64,000 bases of DNA from Isoptericola luteus (GCF_020297055.1 NZ_JAIXCQ010000004.1:186001-250000); one strand, 5' to 3'. Positions 1 through 11,150 are shown, counted from the first letter of the stretch. A program made the numbers and translations. Notes: generated by a model from the sequence alone, not told the origin.

Positions 1-87
1 GGAGAACAGGCCCACCACGTCCCGGTACTCGCGGTAGAGCGCGAGCTCCATCTCGGTCTCATAGTTCTCGAGGTCTTCGGCGCTCAC
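1..87 (-). CDS. DUF2469 family protein (5' end only)
   Basis: Only the first 29 codons are in the window. Reading starts at GTG (87-85) and gives [20 protein letters not shown] and onward, the invariant beginning of the small acidic DUF2469 proteins of actinobacteria, whose biochemical role is unknown. The start overlaps the rnhB stop by four bases (GTGA), so the two genes are translationally coupled and this is the most downstream member seen of the lepB-rnhB transcript. The position directly after rnhB is the usual one for the family. The rest lies outside the window. Confidence 0.85.
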   Translation of the reverse strand, partial: MSAEDLENYETEMELALYREYRDVVGLFS

Positions 88-923
88 CGGCTCATCATCC
101 CATCGAGCGTCACCAGGGCCGGGTTCTCGGTGCCGACCGGGAGGGCCCGGCCGTTGCGGTCGGCGGCCTGCGCCTCGTCGGCCAGCACGCGCAGGTTCCA
201 CGACCTGCGGTGCTGGGGTGTCGGGCCGTGCGCCCGCAGAGCCTCGATGTGCGCCGGTGCCGAGTAGCCCTTGTTCTGGTCCCACGCGTACGCGGGATAC
301 TGGTGGGCGAGTCGCACGAGGAGCTCGTCCCGCTCCACCTTGGCGAGCACGCTGGCGGCCGACACCGAGGAGCACTGCAGGTCCGCCTTGACCAGCGTGC
401 GTACCGCCGGGTCCCGGGGCTCCGGACCGAGTGCGGGGTCGAGCCCGGCGTCGAGCGCCGCGGCCTCGAAGAGGTCGGCACCGGGCCGGCTCAGCCAGTC
501 GTGCGAGCCGTCGAGCAGCACGGTGTCCACGTCGCCGCACGCCCGGCGCACCTGCGCCAGCGCACGCCGGCCCGCGATCCGCAGCGCCGCCACGATCCCG
601 TGCGCGTCGATCTCGGCGGGGCCTGCGTGCCCGACCGCCCAGGCCACGGCCCAGCGTTGCACCTGCGGCACCATCGACTCGCGGGCGGCGGGAGTCAGGA
701 GCTTGGAGTCCGTCAGGCCCTGCGGCGCGGTGCGGGTGCCCGCGTCCACCACGACCACGCCCACGCTCACCGGGCCAGCCAGGGCGCCACGGCCCACCTC
801 GTCCATCCCCGCGACCAGCCGGGCGCCCCCGGACAGCAGGGCCCGCTCCTGGCGTAGCGACGGGCTGCGCCGCGCGGGACGCGGCGGCGTCGGGCGCCTC
901 AGGCCTCTGGTGTCGGTCGTCAC
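84..923 (-). CDS. rnhB: Ribonuclease HII
   Basis: It cleaves the RNA strand of RNA-DNA hybrids and removes misincorporated ribonucleotides in the cytoplasm. The 279-residue product has the RNase HII core [12 protein letters not shown], with catalytic Asp41-Glu42, then LTDSKLL (70-76), LLDGS (Asp138) and the [21 protein letters not shown] block (Asp181 region). The GTG start at 923 was chosen because it overlaps the lepB stop (GTGA). A longer upstream frame would run deep into lepB. A 20-25 residue insertion after Asp138 and a roughly 25-residue basic N-terminal tail make it longer than the minimal enzyme. It is translationally coupled to lepB upstream and to DUF2469 downstream. Confidence 0.95.
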   Translation of the reverse strand: MTTDTRGLRRPTPPRPARRSPSLRQERALLSGGARLVAGMDEVGRGALAGPVSVGVVVVDAGTRTAPQGLTDSKLLTPAARESMVPQVQRWAVAWAVGHAGPAEIDAHGIVAALRIAGRRALAQVRRACGDVDTVLLDGSHDWLSRPGADLFEAAALDAGLDPALGPEPRDPAVRTLVKADLQCSSVSAASVLAKVERDELLVRLAHQYPAYAWDQNKGYSAPAHIEALRAHGPTPQHRRSWNLRVLADEAQAADRNGRALPVGTENPALVTLDGMMSR

Positions 924-1717
924 GGCTCGGGGACCTGGTCGAAGACGTCGCCGGGGTTGCGCAGCAGCGTGGCGTCGGTGAGCGGCCACACGACGGCGAA
1001 CGTGCTGCCCACGACGTTGTCCATCGGCACGAAGCCGCCACCCGGGTTCCCGGTGTTGTACCGGGAGTCCTTGGACTCCTGGCGGTTGTCCCCCATGACC
1101 CACAGCATGCCCTCGGGCACGACCTTGTCGAACGGGTCCTGGCTCGGGACCGACCCCGGCCGGATGTACGTCTCGTCGATCGGCTCCCCGTTGACCTGGA
1201 TCCGGCCCTCGTCGTCGCAGCAGGTCACGTGGTCGCCCGGCGTGGCGATGACGCGCTTGATGAGGTGGTCGCCGGTCTCCGCCGGCATGAGGCCGACGAA
1301 CGTCAGCACGTTCGCCGTCGCCTGCCCCACCGGGGTGCGCTCCGGTGGCTCGTACGGCGGCAGCCAGCCGCCCGGGTCCTTGAACACGACGATGTCCCCG
1401 CGGTGCACGTCGAAGGCGTCAGGGACCAGCCGGGAGACCATGACGCGGTCGCCGACCTCGAGGGTGTCCTCCATGGAACCGCTCGGGATGTAGAAGGCCT
1501 GGACCAGCAGGGTCTTGATGAGCCATGACAGGACCAGTGCGGACACGACGATGATCGCGGTCTCGCGCAGCAGCCCCAGGCTGCGTGACCCGGCCGCCCG
1601 GGATCCGGCCGTGCGGGGCCCGTCGGTAAGGCCCGCGGCCGCGGAGGGCGCGTCGTCGTGCGGGAGGTGGGGTTCGCGCGCTGCGGGACGTTCGGTCACA
1701 GGGTCGGAGTCTGCCAC
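920..1717 (-). CDS. lepB: Signal peptidase I
   Basis: This membrane serine protease removes signal peptides from secreted proteins. The product has 265 residues. After an Ala/Pro-rich cytoplasmic tail comes one transmembrane helix (about 53-75), then the box B motif YIPSGSM with nucleophile Ser81, and box [13 protein letters not shown] with general-base Lys154. The GDNR(x)ESKDSR motif near the C-terminus completes the S26 family signature. The start is GTG at 1717. A CAGAGT hexamer six bases upstream resembles the leaderless -10 elements used elsewhere in the window. It sits behind the rplS terminator and heads the lepB-rnhB-DUF2469 unit. Confidence 0.95.
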   Translation of the reverse strand: MADSDPVTERPAAREPHLPHDDAPSAAAGLTDGPRTAGSRAAGSRSLGLLRETAIIVVSALVLSWLIKTLLVQAFYIPSGSMEDTLEVGDRVMVSRLVPDAFDVHRGDIVVFKDPGGWLPPYEPPERTPVGQATANVLTFVGLMPAETGDHLIKRVIATPGDHVTCCDDEGRIQVNGEPIDETYIRPGSVPSQDPFDKVVPEGMLWVMGDNRQESKDSRYNTGNPGGGFVPMDNVVGSTFAVVWPLTDATLLRNPGDVFDQVPEP

Positions 1718-1780
1718 GTGCTCACTCTGTCACCCGCCCACGCCCACCGCGAAACCCGCCGAGGGCCGCAGGACGACGAC

Positions 1781-1814
1781 GAGGGCGGCCCCTGCCGGAG
1801 CAGGGACCGCCCTC
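1781..1814 (-). terminator. Hairpin terminator after rplS
   Basis: Arms 1781-1794 and 1801-1814 pair over 14 bases with a single G-U wobble in the minus-strand RNA. The loop is six bases, and there is no U-tract, as is common in high-GC actinobacteria. It lies 44 bases past the rplS stop and separates rplS from lepB. Confidence 0.75.
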
Positions 1815-1857
1815 GTGCGGACCGGGCGTCGGCGGCGGACCGCCGGCGCCCTGCGGG

Positions 1858-2217
1858 TCACTTGCCCGTGGGGGTCTCGCGACGCTCGCGGATCTTCGCC
1901 TTCTTGCCGCGCAGGTTGCGCAGGTAGTACAGCTTGGCGCGGCGAACCACGCCACGCGACACGAGCTCGATCGAGTCGATCGTGGGGGCGTGCAGGGGGA
2001 ACGTGCGCTCCACCCCGACACCGAAGCTCACCTTGCGGACGGTGAAGGTCTCGCGGACGCCGCCACCCTGGCGGGCGATCACGATGCCCTGGAACGCCTG
2101 GACGCGCGAGCGGTTGCCCTCGACGACCTTGACGTTGACCTTGACGGTGTCACCGGCGCGGAAGTCCGGGGCGTCGTTGCGCAGCGATGCTGCGTCGACG
2201 GAGTCGAGAGTGTGCAT
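1858..2217 (-). CDS. rplS: 50S ribosomal protein L19
   Basis: L19 is a structural protein at the 30S-50S interface of the ribosome. The 119-residue product shows the full family pattern: [22 protein letters not shown]-type core, GVERTFPLH, and the basic C-terminus [21 protein letters not shown]. The ATG start at 2217 is preceded by GGGGAGA. Longer in-frame extension upstream has no family support. It is separated from trmD by 173 bases and followed by a hairpin terminator. The order rpsP-khpA-rimM-trmD-rplS is the conserved bacterial arrangement. Confidence 0.98.
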   Translation of the reverse strand: MHTLDSVDAASLRNDAPDFRAGDTVKVNVKVVEGNRSRVQAFQGIVIARQGGGVRETFTVRKVSFGVGVERTFPLHAPTIDSIELVSRGVVRRAKLYYLRNLRGKKAKIRERRETPTGK

Positions 2218-2390
2218 GGTTGTCTCCCCGCCCTGCCACAGGTCAGGAGCAAGCTCGTGGCCCGCGCGCGGCGCGGGTCCGGTTCGTGTCGGTCGTGGCG
2301 GTGGGCCGGCTCGTTCGCCCGGGCATGATGTCGGGAGCTCCCCTGTGGCAGAGGCCCGCAGTGGCGCCCGGACGGCGACACACCGAGGGT

Positions 2391-3281
2391 CTATTCTGCC
2401 ACAGCCTGCGCGCCCGGCGTGCCCGTGTGACGCAACCGTCCGTCGGCCACCGCCCAGCCGAGTTCCGCGAGCACCGTGAGGTCGGCCCGGTCGAGGTCCG
2501 CGACGTCGAGCGACGCGACCATGTCGGGACGGCGGGCGGCCGTGCGCACCAGCGCCTGGTCGCGCCGCCAGCGCTCGATCCTCGCGTGGTGCCCGGACAG
2601 CAGCACCTCGGGGACGTCGTGGCCCTCCCACGACGGCGGCTTGGTGTAGACCGGGTACTCGAGCAGCCCCGCGGCGCCGTGGGACTCCTCCACCAGCGAG
2701 TGCGGGTTGCCGACCACGCCCGGCAGCAGCCGCCCGAACGCCTCGATCATCACCAGGGCGGCGACCTCGCCGCCGTTGAGCACGTAGTCGCCGATGGACA
2801 GCTCGCTCACCCGGTGCCCCGCGGCGCGCGCACGCTCGGCGACGCGCGCGTCGATGCCCTCGTAGCGGCCGCACGCCACCACGACGTGCTCCTCGCGAGC
2901 CAGGGCCTCCGCGTGCCGCTGGGTGAAGACCTCCCCGGACGGGGTCGGCACCACGAGGTGCGCGGCGCCGGCCCGGACGCCCGCCGCACCGTCCGCCGCA
3001 CCGTCCGCCGCACCGTCCGTCCCGCCCGCCGGGTCGCCCGCCGGGTCACCCGGTGTGCCGAGCACGTCGTCGAGCGCACGCCCCCACACGTCGGGCTTCA
3101 TGACCATGCCCGCGCCGCCGCCGAACGGCGTGTCGTCCACCGTCCGGTGCCGGTCCGTGGCCCAGTCGCGCAGGTCGTGCACGCGCAGGTCGAGGATGCC
3201 CGTGCGGCGGGCCTTGCCGACCAGCGAGAGGTCGAGGGCGGCGAGGTAGTCGGGGAAGATCGTCAGGACGTCGACGCGCAC
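2391..3281 (-). CDS. trmD: tRNA (guanine-37-N1)-methyltransferase
   Basis: It transfers a methyl group from S-adenosylmethionine to G37 of tRNAs, preventing +1 frameshifting. The 296-residue product starts [13 protein letters not shown] and has the trefoil-knot SAM-binding segment [12 protein letters not shown] (161-172) and the [10 protein letters not shown] motif. GTG at 3281 was preferred to GTG at 3293 because GGGGAG precedes it by four bases and the family begins exactly here; the alternative would add four residues and overlap rimM. Residues about 75-106 are a Gly/Ala/Asp-rich insertion built on 12-bp DNA repeats (about 2981-3021), longer than the usual linker before the knot. Confidence 0.95.
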   Translation of the reverse strand: MRVDVLTIFPDYLAALDLSLVGKARRTGILDLRVHDLRDWATDRHRTVDDTPFGGGAGMVMKPDVWGRALDDVLGTPGDPAGDPAGGTDGAADGAADGAAGVRAGAAHLVVPTPSGEVFTQRHAEALAREEHVVVACGRYEGIDARVAERARAAGHRVSELSIGDYVLNGGEVAALVMIEAFGRLLPGVVGNPHSLVEESHGAAGLLEYPVYTKPPSWEGHDVPEVLLSGHHARIERWRRDQALVRTAARRPDMVASLDVADLDRADLTVLAELGWAVADGRLRHTGTPGAQAVAE

Positions 3282-3282
3282 G

Positions 3283-3852
3283 TCACTCCCCACCCGCCTC
3301 GGCGGGCCGGTCGTCCGCCCGGTCCACGACGGCGGAGTCCGCGTCGCGCGCCAGCAGCCCGCCCGGCGGCGTCAGCACGACACGGCCGCCGGCGACGTCC
3401 ACGACCGGGACGATCGCTCGCACGAAGGGCACGAGCGTGCGCACCGCGCCGGACGCGAGCGGCTCGCGGACCACGAGCGCGTCGTGCGCGGGCAGGTGGT
3501 CCAGGCCGACGACCTCGCCGACGACCGTCCCGTCCTCCAGCTCGGCACGCAGGCCGGCGAGCTCGTGGGGGTACCAGGCGTCCTCCTCGTCCGAGACGTC
3601 GACGTCCGTGACGAGCTCGGTCCCCCGCAGCGCCTCGGCCGCCGAGCGGTCGGAGGCCTCGGCGAAGGTCACGAGCCAGCGGCCCTGGTGCACGCGCGTG
3701 CCCGTGATCGTCAAGGGCCCGGCCGACGGTGGCTCGGTGCGCAGCACGGCCCCCGTCACCAGTCGCTCCTCGGGCACGTCGGTGCGCAGGTCGAGCCCGA
3801 CCTCGCCCCGGAGTCCGTGCGCGCGCCCGATCCGTGCCACCACCAGCTGCAT
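3283..3852 (-). CDS. rimM: Ribosome maturation factor RimM
   Basis: RimM assists late assembly of the 30S subunit head and binds S19. The 189-residue product has the N-terminal [18 protein letters not shown] motif followed by a beta-barrel RimM domain, and a C-terminal PRC-barrel part containing [12 protein letters not shown] and [16 protein letters not shown] at 3852 has a perfect AGGAGG seven bases upstream, so it was chosen over the longer open frame. It ends two bases before trmD starts, indicating coupling. It begins only 45 bases after a strong hairpin, so its transcription depends on read-through or a short unseen promoter. Confidence 0.96.
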   Translation of the reverse strand: MQLVVARIGRAHGLRGEVGLDLRTDVPEERLVTGAVLRTEPPSAGPLTITGTRVHQGRWLVTFAEASDRSAAEALRGTELVTDVDVSDEEDAWYPHELAGLRAELEDGTVVGEVVGLDHLPAHDALVVREPLASGAVRTLVPFVRAIVPVVDVAGGRVVLTPPGGLLARDADSAVVDRADDRPAEAGGE

Positions 3853-3896
3853 GTCGCCTCCTGTCCAGAACCCGCCGGGTCGATCCCGCCGGGACA

Positions 3897-3948
3897 CGAC
3901 GAGGCCCGGTCCCACTGTCGCGCTGGACGGTGGGACCGGGCCTCGTCG
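3897..3948 (-). terminator. 19-bp perfect hairpin between khpA and rimM
   Basis: Positions 3897-3915 and 3930-3948 are perfectly complementary over 19 bases with a 14-base loop. It lies 30 bases after the khpA stop and 44 bases before the rimM start. In this conserved operon it would act as an intrinsic terminator or partial attenuator. Confidence 0.8.
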
Positions 3949-3978
3949 ACGGTCTTGCGGCGGGGTGCCCGGCGACCG

Positions 3979-4218
3979 TCAGCGCCGGTCGACGTCGACG
4001 ACGTCGACCCGCACCGGGCCGTCGGTGGCCAGCGCACCGACGACGGTGCGCAGGGCCTTGGCCGTCCGACCACCCCGGCCGATCACGCGGCCCAGGTCGT
4101 CGGGGTGCACCCGCACCTCGAGCAGGTCACCCCGGCGCTGCGACCGCGCGGACACCTGGACGTCGTCCGGGTTGTCCACGATGCCGCGCACCAGGTGCTC
4201 GAGGGCCTCGGCGAGCAT
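3979..4218 (-). CDS. khpA: KH-domain RNA-binding protein KhpA
   Basis: This is a 79-residue single KH domain protein. The family (KhpA, formerly YlqC) binds RNA and works with KhpB in cell-division and elongation control in Gram-positive bacteria. The RNA-gripping GxxG loop is seen in DDLGRVIGRGGRTAKALR (G47-G50). Its start overlaps the rpsP stop (TGATG), so it is translated with S16. The position between rpsP and rimM is conserved. Confidence 0.93.
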   Translation of the reverse strand: MLAEALEHLVRGIVDNPDDVQVSARSQRRGDLLEVRVHPDDLGRVIGRGGRTAKALRTVVGALATDGPVRVDVVDVDRR

Positions 4219-4634
4219 CAGGCCTCGGCCTCAGCCTCGGCGGGTGCCGCCGGCTCCTCGGCCTTCTTCTCGGCAGCCTTCGCCTTGACCTTCTCGGCCT
4301 CGGCGGAGACGGCCTCGACCGCGGCGGCGGCGTCCGCCACCGTGGCCTTGGTCCGCAGGGTGCCCTCGGCACCGGGGAGACCCTTGAACTTCTGCCAGTC
4401 ACCGGTGACCTTGAGGAGCGCGGCGACCTGCTCGGTCGGCTGCGCGCCGACGCCGAGCCAGTACTGCGCCCGGTCGGACTGGATCTCGATGAGCGACGGC
4501 TCCTCGGTCGGGTGGTACTTCCCGATCTCCTCGATGACACGACCGTCGCGCTTGGAGCGCGAGTCGGCCACGACGACGCGGTAGTACGGGGCCCGGATCT
4601 TGCCGAGACGCTTCAGACGAATCTTGACGGCCAC
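4218..4634 (-). CDS. rpsP: 30S ribosomal protein S16
   Basis: S16 is an assembly protein of the small subunit. The first 85 or so residues match the family: [20 protein letters not shown], then [18 protein letters not shown] and [15 protein letters not shown]. The remaining 50 residues are an Ala/Glu/Lys-rich tail typical of actinobacterial S16 and probably flexible. It is the first gene of the rpsP-khpA-rimM-trmD unit, with a recognisable promoter about 130 bases upstream. Confidence 0.98.
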   Translation of the reverse strand: MAVKIRLKRLGKIRAPYYRVVVADSRSKRDGRVIEEIGKYHPTEEPSLIEIQSDRAQYWLGVGAQPTEQVAALLKVTGDWQKFKGLPGAEGTLRTKATVADAAAAVEAVSAEAEKVKAKAAEKKAEEPAAPAEAEAEA

Positions 4635-4759
4635 TTGGGTGGTGTCTCCTGGTTCTGGTGGGATGACCTCGCACGCTGCCGGGTGGGGTCCTGGCGGTGG
4701 TCGGGTCGGGACACGGCTCGCACAGGTGAGAGGGGCCTGGGCATGCCGAGTACCTGCCC

Positions 4760-4789
4760 ATTGTGCCAGACGGCGCGCGCCCGCTCCAA
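4760..4789 (-). promoter_or_regulatory. Vegetative promoter of rpsP
   Basis: On the minus strand TTGGAG (4789-4784) and CACAAT (4765-4760) are separated by 18 bases. This gives three of six and four of six matches to the vegetative consensus. Transcription would start near 4753, leaving a leader of roughly 120 bases. Confidence 0.55.
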
Positions 4790-4829
4790 CCGGCCCTCGT
4801 GCCGGACGCGTCGTCGCGACGGCCGGGCG

Positions 4830-5942
4830 TCAGCCGCGCACGACCTGGCCGCGCAGCACGACGGCCGTGGGGTGCCGCAGCACCTCGATGTCCTCGCGCG
4901 GGTCCGCCGGGTAGACCACGAGGTCCGCGCTCGAGCCGTCGACGAGGGTGCCGTACCCGAGGTACTCCCGCGACCGCCAGCTCGCCATCGCCACGACCTC
5001 GGCGGCGGGGATCCCCGCGGCGACGAGCTCGGCGCACTCGTCCGCGACCCGGCCGTGTCCGATGGTCCCGCCGGCGTCGGTGCCCACGAGCAGGGACACC
5101 CCCGCGTCGTACAGCGCGCGCACCTGCTCGTAGCGGCGGGCGTACAGGCGCCGCATCCGCGCCGCGTAGACGGGGTACCTGCCGTCCGCGCGCTGCGCGA
5201 TCGCCTCGAACTGCGCCACCTGCAGCAGCGTCGGTGTCACCGCGATCCGGCGCTCGGCGACCTCGTCCATGCGCGCGACGGGGATGCCGGTGCCGTGCTC
5301 GATGCCGTCGACACCGGCCGCCAGCAGGTCGTCGGTGACCTCCTCGGAGAACGCGTGGACGGTGACGCGCGCCGCCTCGGCGTGCGCGGCCTCGACCGCG
5401 TCGGCGAGCACCTGGCGCGACCACAGGGGCCGCAGGTCGCCGTCCGGCCCCAGGTCGCGGTCGATCCAGTCGCCCACGAGCTTGACCCACCCGTCCCCGG
5501 CGCGGGCCTGGGCGCGGACCGCCTCGGGCAGCCGGGCGGGGTCGTCGAGCTCGAGCCCGTAGTGGCGCAGGTAGCGCTTGGGGCGGGCCAGATGGCGGCC
5601 GGCGCGCACGAGCCGCGGCAGGTCGGTCCGTTCCTGCACCCACCGGGTGTCCGACGGCGAGCCCGCGTCGCGCACGAGGAGCACCCCGGCGTCCCGGTCC
5701 CGCCGCGCCTGCTCCTCGGCCGCCTGCGCGTCCACGGCTCCGCCGGCGTCCAGGCCCACGTGGCAGTGCACGTCGACGAGCCCGGGCAGCACCCAGCCCT
5801 CGAGCTCGCGCGTGGCGCTGCCCTGCGGCGACGGCCGGGTCAGGCTGACGCGGCCCTGGCGCACCCACAGCTCGCCGACCTCGCGGTCGTCGCCCAGCAG
5901 GACGTGACCCGTGACGTGCAACGGGACGTGCGGCACCGACAT
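4830..5942 (-). CDS. Metal-dependent amidohydrolase
   Basis: This is a 370-residue amidohydrolase-superfamily TIM-barrel enzyme; the substrate is unknown. Metal ligands are visible in order: VDVHCHVG (His59, His61), a candidate bridging Lys154 in GWVKLVGDW, His196 in VTVHAFSE, His216 in GIEHGTG, and Asp289 in LLVGTDAGG. The C-terminal SADLVVYPADPRED and VVLRGQVV segment is the small beta-sandwich typical of imidazolonepropionase- and prolidase-like members. It begins six bases after the ffh stop, so it is probably co-transcribed with ffh. No signal peptide is seen, so it should be cytoplasmic. Confidence 0.88.
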   Translation of the reverse strand: MSVPHVPLHVTGHVLLGDDREVGELWVRQGRVSLTRPSPQGSATRELEGWVLPGLVDVHCHVGLDAGGAVDAQAAEEQARRDRDAGVLLVRDAGSPSDTRWVQERTDLPRLVRAGRHLARPKRYLRHYGLELDDPARLPEAVRAQARAGDGWVKLVGDWIDRDLGPDGDLRPLWSRQVLADAVEAAHAEAARVTVHAFSEEVTDDLLAAGVDGIEHGTGIPVARMDEVAERRIAVTPTLLQVAQFEAIAQRADGRYPVYAARMRRLYARRYEQVRALYDAGVSLLVGTDAGGTIGHGRVADECAELVAAGIPAAEVVAMASWRSREYLGYGTLVDGSSADLVVYPADPREDIEVLRHPTAVVLRGQVVRG

Positions 5943-5947
5943 GCGCG

Positions 5948-7582
5948 TCAGCGCCCGCCGAGCAGCTTGTCGAACCCGGCGGGGAGCTCGAGGTTCGCCA
6001 GGTCCTGCTCGGTGGGCTGTGCGCCCTTCGCGCCACCCATGCCGAACGCCGATCCCGGGGCCGACGAGGGCGCGACACCGCCGCCGAGCGCCTTGGCCAT
6101 CGCCTCACGCTCCTGCTGCGCCCGCTTGGCCGGGTTCCCGGACTTGCCCTTCTTCGCCTTGGCGGGCGCCTGCTTGCCGCGCGACTTCTTGCCGCCCCCC
6201 GGCATCCCCGGCATGCCGGGCATCCCCGGCATCCCGCCGGGCATCCCCGGGAGGCCGCCGCCCTTGCCCATCTGGCGCATCATCTTCTGCGCCTGGGTGA
6301 AGCGGTCCAGCAGCCCGTTGACGGCGGACGTCGTCTGCCCCGAGCCGCGGGCGATGCGCGCGCGGCGGGAGCCGTTGATGATCTTGGGGTTGTCGCGCTC
6401 GGCGGGCGTCATCGACTGGATGATCGCCTGGACGCGGTCGACCTCGCGCTCGTCGAAGTTCTCGAGCTGGTCGCGCATCTGCGCCATGCCCGGCAGCATG
6501 CCGAGCATCTTCTTCATGGAACCGAGCTTCTTCATCTGCTGCATCTGCACCAGGAAGTCGGACAGCGTGAAGTCCTCGCCGCTGGCGACCTTGGCCGCCA
6601 TCTTCTCGGCCTCGCCGGCGTCGAAGGCGCGCTCGGCCTGCTCGATGAGGGTGAGCACGTCGCCCATGTCGAGGATGCGCGAGGCCATGCGGTCCGGGTG
6701 GAACACCTCGAAGTCGGTGAGCTTCTCACCGGTCGAGGCGAACATGATCGGCCGGCCGGTGACCGTCGCGACCGACAGCGCGGCACCACCGCGCGCGTCG
6801 CCGTCCAGCTTCGACAGGACCACGCCGGTGAAGTCGACGCCCGCGAGGAACGCCTGCGCGGTCGCGACCGCGTCCTGACCGATCATCGCGTCGATGACGA
6901 ACAGGACCTCGTCCGGCGTCACCGCGTCGCGGATGTCCGCGGCCTGCTGCATGAGCACCTGGTCCACGCCGAGCCGGCCCGCGGTGTCGACGATGACGAC
7001 GTCGTGCTGCTTGGCGCGTGCCTCGGCCACGCCCTGGCGGGCGACGCCGACCGGGTCGCCGATGACGGCGTCGGTCTCCATGCCCTGGTTGCCCGGGTGC
7101 GGCGCGAACACGGGGACGCCCGCCCGCTCGGCGACGACGGACAGCTGCGTGACGGCGTTCGGGCGCTGCAGGTCCGCCGCGACGAGCAGCGGCGTGTGCC
7201 CCTGCTCCTTGAGCGCGAGGCCGAGCTTGCCCGCGAGCGTCGTCTTGCCGGCGCCCTGCAGGCCGGCGAGCATGATGACGGTGGGCGGCGTCTTGGCGAG
7301 CTGCAGCGCCCGCGTCTCGCCGCCGAGGATCCCGACGAGCTCGTCGTTGACGATCTTGACGACCTGCTGCGCCGGGTTGAGCGCGCCCGAGACCTCCGCC
7401 GACAGCGCGCGCTCGCGCACCGACGCCGTGAACTGGCGGACGACGGGGACGGCGACGTCGGCGTCGAGCAGGGCGCGGCGGATCTCCCGCACGGTCGCGT
7501 CGATGTCCGCCTCGGACAGCCGACCACGGCCGCGCAGGTTCTTGAACGTCGAGGTGAGCCGGTCCGACAGGGAGTTGAACAC
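5948..7582 (-). CDS. ffh: Signal recognition particle protein Ffh
   Basis: Ffh is the GTPase subunit of the SRP. It binds 4.5S RNA and signal sequences of nascent membrane proteins and docks with FtsY. The 544-residue product has the N domain, then the G domain with P-loop GLQGAGKTT (107-115), a DTAGR motif and TKLDGDARGGAAL. The methionine-rich M domain follows, and after it a Gly/Met/Pro repeat stretch (about 435-465, GMPGMPGMPG) and a long basic tail, together about 90 residues longer than E. coli Ffh. The start is GTG at 7582; an AGGA nine bases upstream could serve as ribosome-binding site. Confidence 0.97.
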   Translation of the reverse strand: MFNSLSDRLTSTFKNLRGRGRLSEADIDATVREIRRALLDADVAVPVVRQFTASVRERALSAEVSGALNPAQQVVKIVNDELVGILGGETRALQLAKTPPTVIMLAGLQGAGKTTLAGKLGLALKEQGHTPLLVAADLQRPNAVTQLSVVAERAGVPVFAPHPGNQGMETDAVIGDPVGVARQGVAEARAKQHDVVIVDTAGRLGVDQVLMQQAADIRDAVTPDEVLFVIDAMIGQDAVATAQAFLAGVDFTGVVLSKLDGDARGGAALSVATVTGRPIMFASTGEKLTDFEVFHPDRMASRILDMGDVLTLIEQAERAFDAGEAEKMAAKVASGEDFTLSDFLVQMQQMKKLGSMKKMLGMLPGMAQMRDQLENFDEREVDRVQAIIQSMTPAERDNPKIINGSRRARIARGSGQTTSAVNGLLDRFTQAQKMMRQMGKGGGLPGMPGGMPGMPGMPGMPGGGKKSRGKQAPAKAKKGKSGNPAKRAQQEREAMAKALGGGVAPSSAPGSAFGMGGAKGAQPTEQDLANLELPAGFDKLLGGR

Positions 7583-7626
7583 CAGGCAGGTCCTATCCGA
7601 GATCTCGTGGGATGCGGTTCCCTAGC

Positions 7627-9441
7627 CTACCGGCCCTGCTCCGGGGCACCCGCCTGCGCGGCGAGCGCCGCCCGGGCCCGCCCCGTGAGGTCGTCCACGA
7701 GGCTCGCGCGCCACGCCGTCCACCCCGCGGGGCCGAGCGACGCGGCGTCGGCCTCCGTGACGACCCGCAGCCCCTCGAGCAGGTCGGCGCGGTGCTCCAC
7801 CGCGGCGAGCAGCTCCGCCAGCGTGGCCGGGTCCTCGAGGTCGCGCGACGTCGCCAGCGTCGCCAGCGTGAGGTGGTGGCGCACCAGCGTGGCGACGTCC
7901 CGCGCCAGGCCGGCGCCGAACCCGAGCCGCTCCACCAGCGGCCCCGCGACGCGCGCCCCCTCCACCGAGTGGTCGCTGCTGCGCGCCCCGCGGCGCTTGC
8001 CGACGTCGTGCAGGAGCGCCGCGAGCAGCACGAGCTCCGTCGGCGCGGCCGGTGCCCCGGTCGTCGCGGCGACCGTCCGCCGGACGCGCGCGGCCCGCGC
8101 CACCGTCTCCACGAGGTGCCGGTCGACGGTGTGCCGGTGGACCGCGGCCCGCTGCGGACGGTTGCGCACCGCCGCCCACTCCGGCATCCAGGTGGTCACG
8201 ACGCCGGCGAGGTCGAGCGCCTCCCACACGCCGACCTGGGCGGGCCCCGCACCGAGCAGCGTCAGCAGCGCCGTCCTCGCGGTGGCGGGCCACGGGTCCG
8301 GCGGGGGCGGGCACTGCGCCAGGGAGTGCACGGTCACGGGCGACAGCGCGAGGCCGGTGCGGGCCGCCGTCGCGGCCGCGCGCAGGGCGAGCAGGGGGTC
8401 GGCGGCCGGCTCCACCCCGACGGCGAGCACGAGCTCGCCGTCGTGCTCCACCAGGCCGTCGCCCACCGCGCGCAGGCGGGGCGCGGACCGCCGGCCGCGC
8501 ACCACGACCGTGCGTCGGGGTGCCGGCCGCTGCAGCGCCTGCCGTGCCCGGCGCACGGTCGAGTCCAGGGCGTAGGAGATCTCCCGTCCCGCCTCGGCGA
8601 GGCTCGCCAGCAGCTCGTCGGGGTCGTCGTGGCCGCAGCGCTGCGCGACCTCGTCGAGGTCGGCCAGGACCAGCCTCGTCGCCCGCCGCCGCGTGACGAC
8701 GTGCACCGTGTCCCGCACGTCGAGCAGGTGCGTCAGCGCACGGTCCACCCGGCCGTGCGGCCGGTCCGTGAGCCACGTCGCCGCGAGCGCCGACAGCAGG
8801 ACGGCGTCGCGGATGCCGCCCCGGGCCTCCTTGAGGTCGGGCTCGACGAGGTAGGCCAGCTCCCCCGCCCGCTCCGCGCGCTCCCTCGCGCTGTGCAGCA
8901 GCTCGGGGAGCCGGCGGCGCGACGCCGAGCGCCAGTCGGTGAGGATCGCCGACGCCGCACGGTGCACGACGACGGCGTCGCCGGCCACGGGCCGCACGTC
9001 CAGCCAGCCCACCGCCGCGGGCAGGTCCTTGGAGGCGAGCTGTCGCGTCTGGCTCAGGGAGCGCACGGCGTGGTCGAGGTCCATCCCCCCGTCCCACAGC
9101 GGGTACCAGAGGGCCTCGGCGACGCGGGCCAGCTCGGCGGGCTTGTGCGTGCGCCCGTCGTGCACGAGCACGAGGTCCAGGTCCGACAGCGGCCCGAGCT
9201 CCCCGCGGCCGAGGCTGCCGACGGCCGCCAGCGCGATCCCCGCGGGATCGACGTCGGCGGTCGCGGCGGCGTAGAGGGCGCCGAGGCGCTCCACGGCGAG
9301 CTGCTGCAGGGCCGCGCGCCGCGCCACCCCGGACCGGCCCGGGCCCGTCAGCGCGGTGGCGGCCCGGAGCAGGTCGACCCGGAGGTCGTCGACGGGGCCC
9401 CGCACCCCGGGCGGGGTGCGGGGCCCGTGCTGGTCCGGCAA
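7627..9441 (-). CDS. glnD: [Protein-PII] uridylyltransferase family protein without ACT domains
   Basis: GlnD modifies the T-loop tyrosine of PII; in actinobacteria this is usually adenylylation. The 604-residue product carries the nucleotidyltransferase motif [16 protein letters not shown] (75-90), the GlnD-type helical region ([15 protein letters not shown]), and an HD domain centred on LLHDVGK (His478-Asp479). It stops about 100 residues later, so the two C-terminal glutamine-sensing ACT domains are absent, and only 44 bases remain before ffh. The listed start is TTG at 9441, one base after the glnK stop; GTG at 9405 is equally possible, and neither has a clear ribosome-binding site. Confidence 0.85.
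   Translation of the reverse strand: MPDQHGPRTPPGVRGPVDDLRVDLLRAATALTGPGRSGVARRAALQQLAVERLGALYAAATADVDPAGIALAAVGSLGRGELGPLSDLDLVLVHDGRTHKPAELARVAEALWYPLWDGGMDLDHAVRSLSQTRQLASKDLPAAVGWLDVRPVAGDAVVVHRAASAILTDWRSASRRRLPELLHSARERAERAGELAYLVEPDLKEARGGIRDAVLLSALAATWLTDRPHGRVDRALTHLLDVRDTVHVVTRRRATRLVLADLDEVAQRCGHDDPDELLASLAEAGREISYALDSTVRRARQALQRPAPRRTVVVRGRRSAPRLRAVGDGLVEHDGELVLAVGVEPAADPLLALRAAATAARTGLALSPVTVHSLAQCPPPPDPWPATARTALLTLLGAGPAQVGVWEALDLAGVVTTWMPEWAAVRNRPQRAAVHRHTVDRHLVETVARAARVRRTVAATTGAPAAPTELVLLAALLHDVGKRRGARSSDHSVEGARVAGPLVERLGFGAGLARDVATLVRHHLTLATLATSRDLEDPATLAELLAAVEHRADLLEGLRVVTEADAASLGPAGWTAWRASLVDDLTGRARAALAAQAGAPEQGR
9395..9426 (-). terminator. 14-bp perfect hairpin at the glnK-glnD junction
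   Basis: Arms 9395-9408 and 9413-9426 are exact complements with a four-base loop. The hairpin begins 16 bases after the glnK stop and overlaps the first codons assigned to glnD, including the alternative GTG at 9405. It would uncouple glnD from amtB-glnK by termination or by hiding the start. Confidence 0.7.
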
Positions 9442-9442
9442 C

Positions 9443-11052
<1,610 letters not shown>

Positions 11053-11121
11053 GAGTTGTTCCTCCCTCACCAGCCGGGCGGCCGGGTCGGGACAACCGTC
11101 GTGGAGCGGGATTTCCCCTGG

Positions 11122-11150
11122 ACTCTTCTCGTGTGACGCCCGCGTGACAA
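11122..11150 (-). promoter_or_regulatory. Putative amtB promoter with paired GTCAC motifs
   Basis: On the minus strand TTGTCA and AAGAGT are spaced by 17 bases. Two GTCAC words six bases apart (complements at 11133-11137 and 11144-11148) overlap it, resembling half of a GlnR box (GTnAC-n6-GAAAC). A GAAAC-n6-TTTAC word lies further upstream (11164-11179). Spacing between the pairs is not canonical, so the GlnR reading is tentative. Confidence 0.35.
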
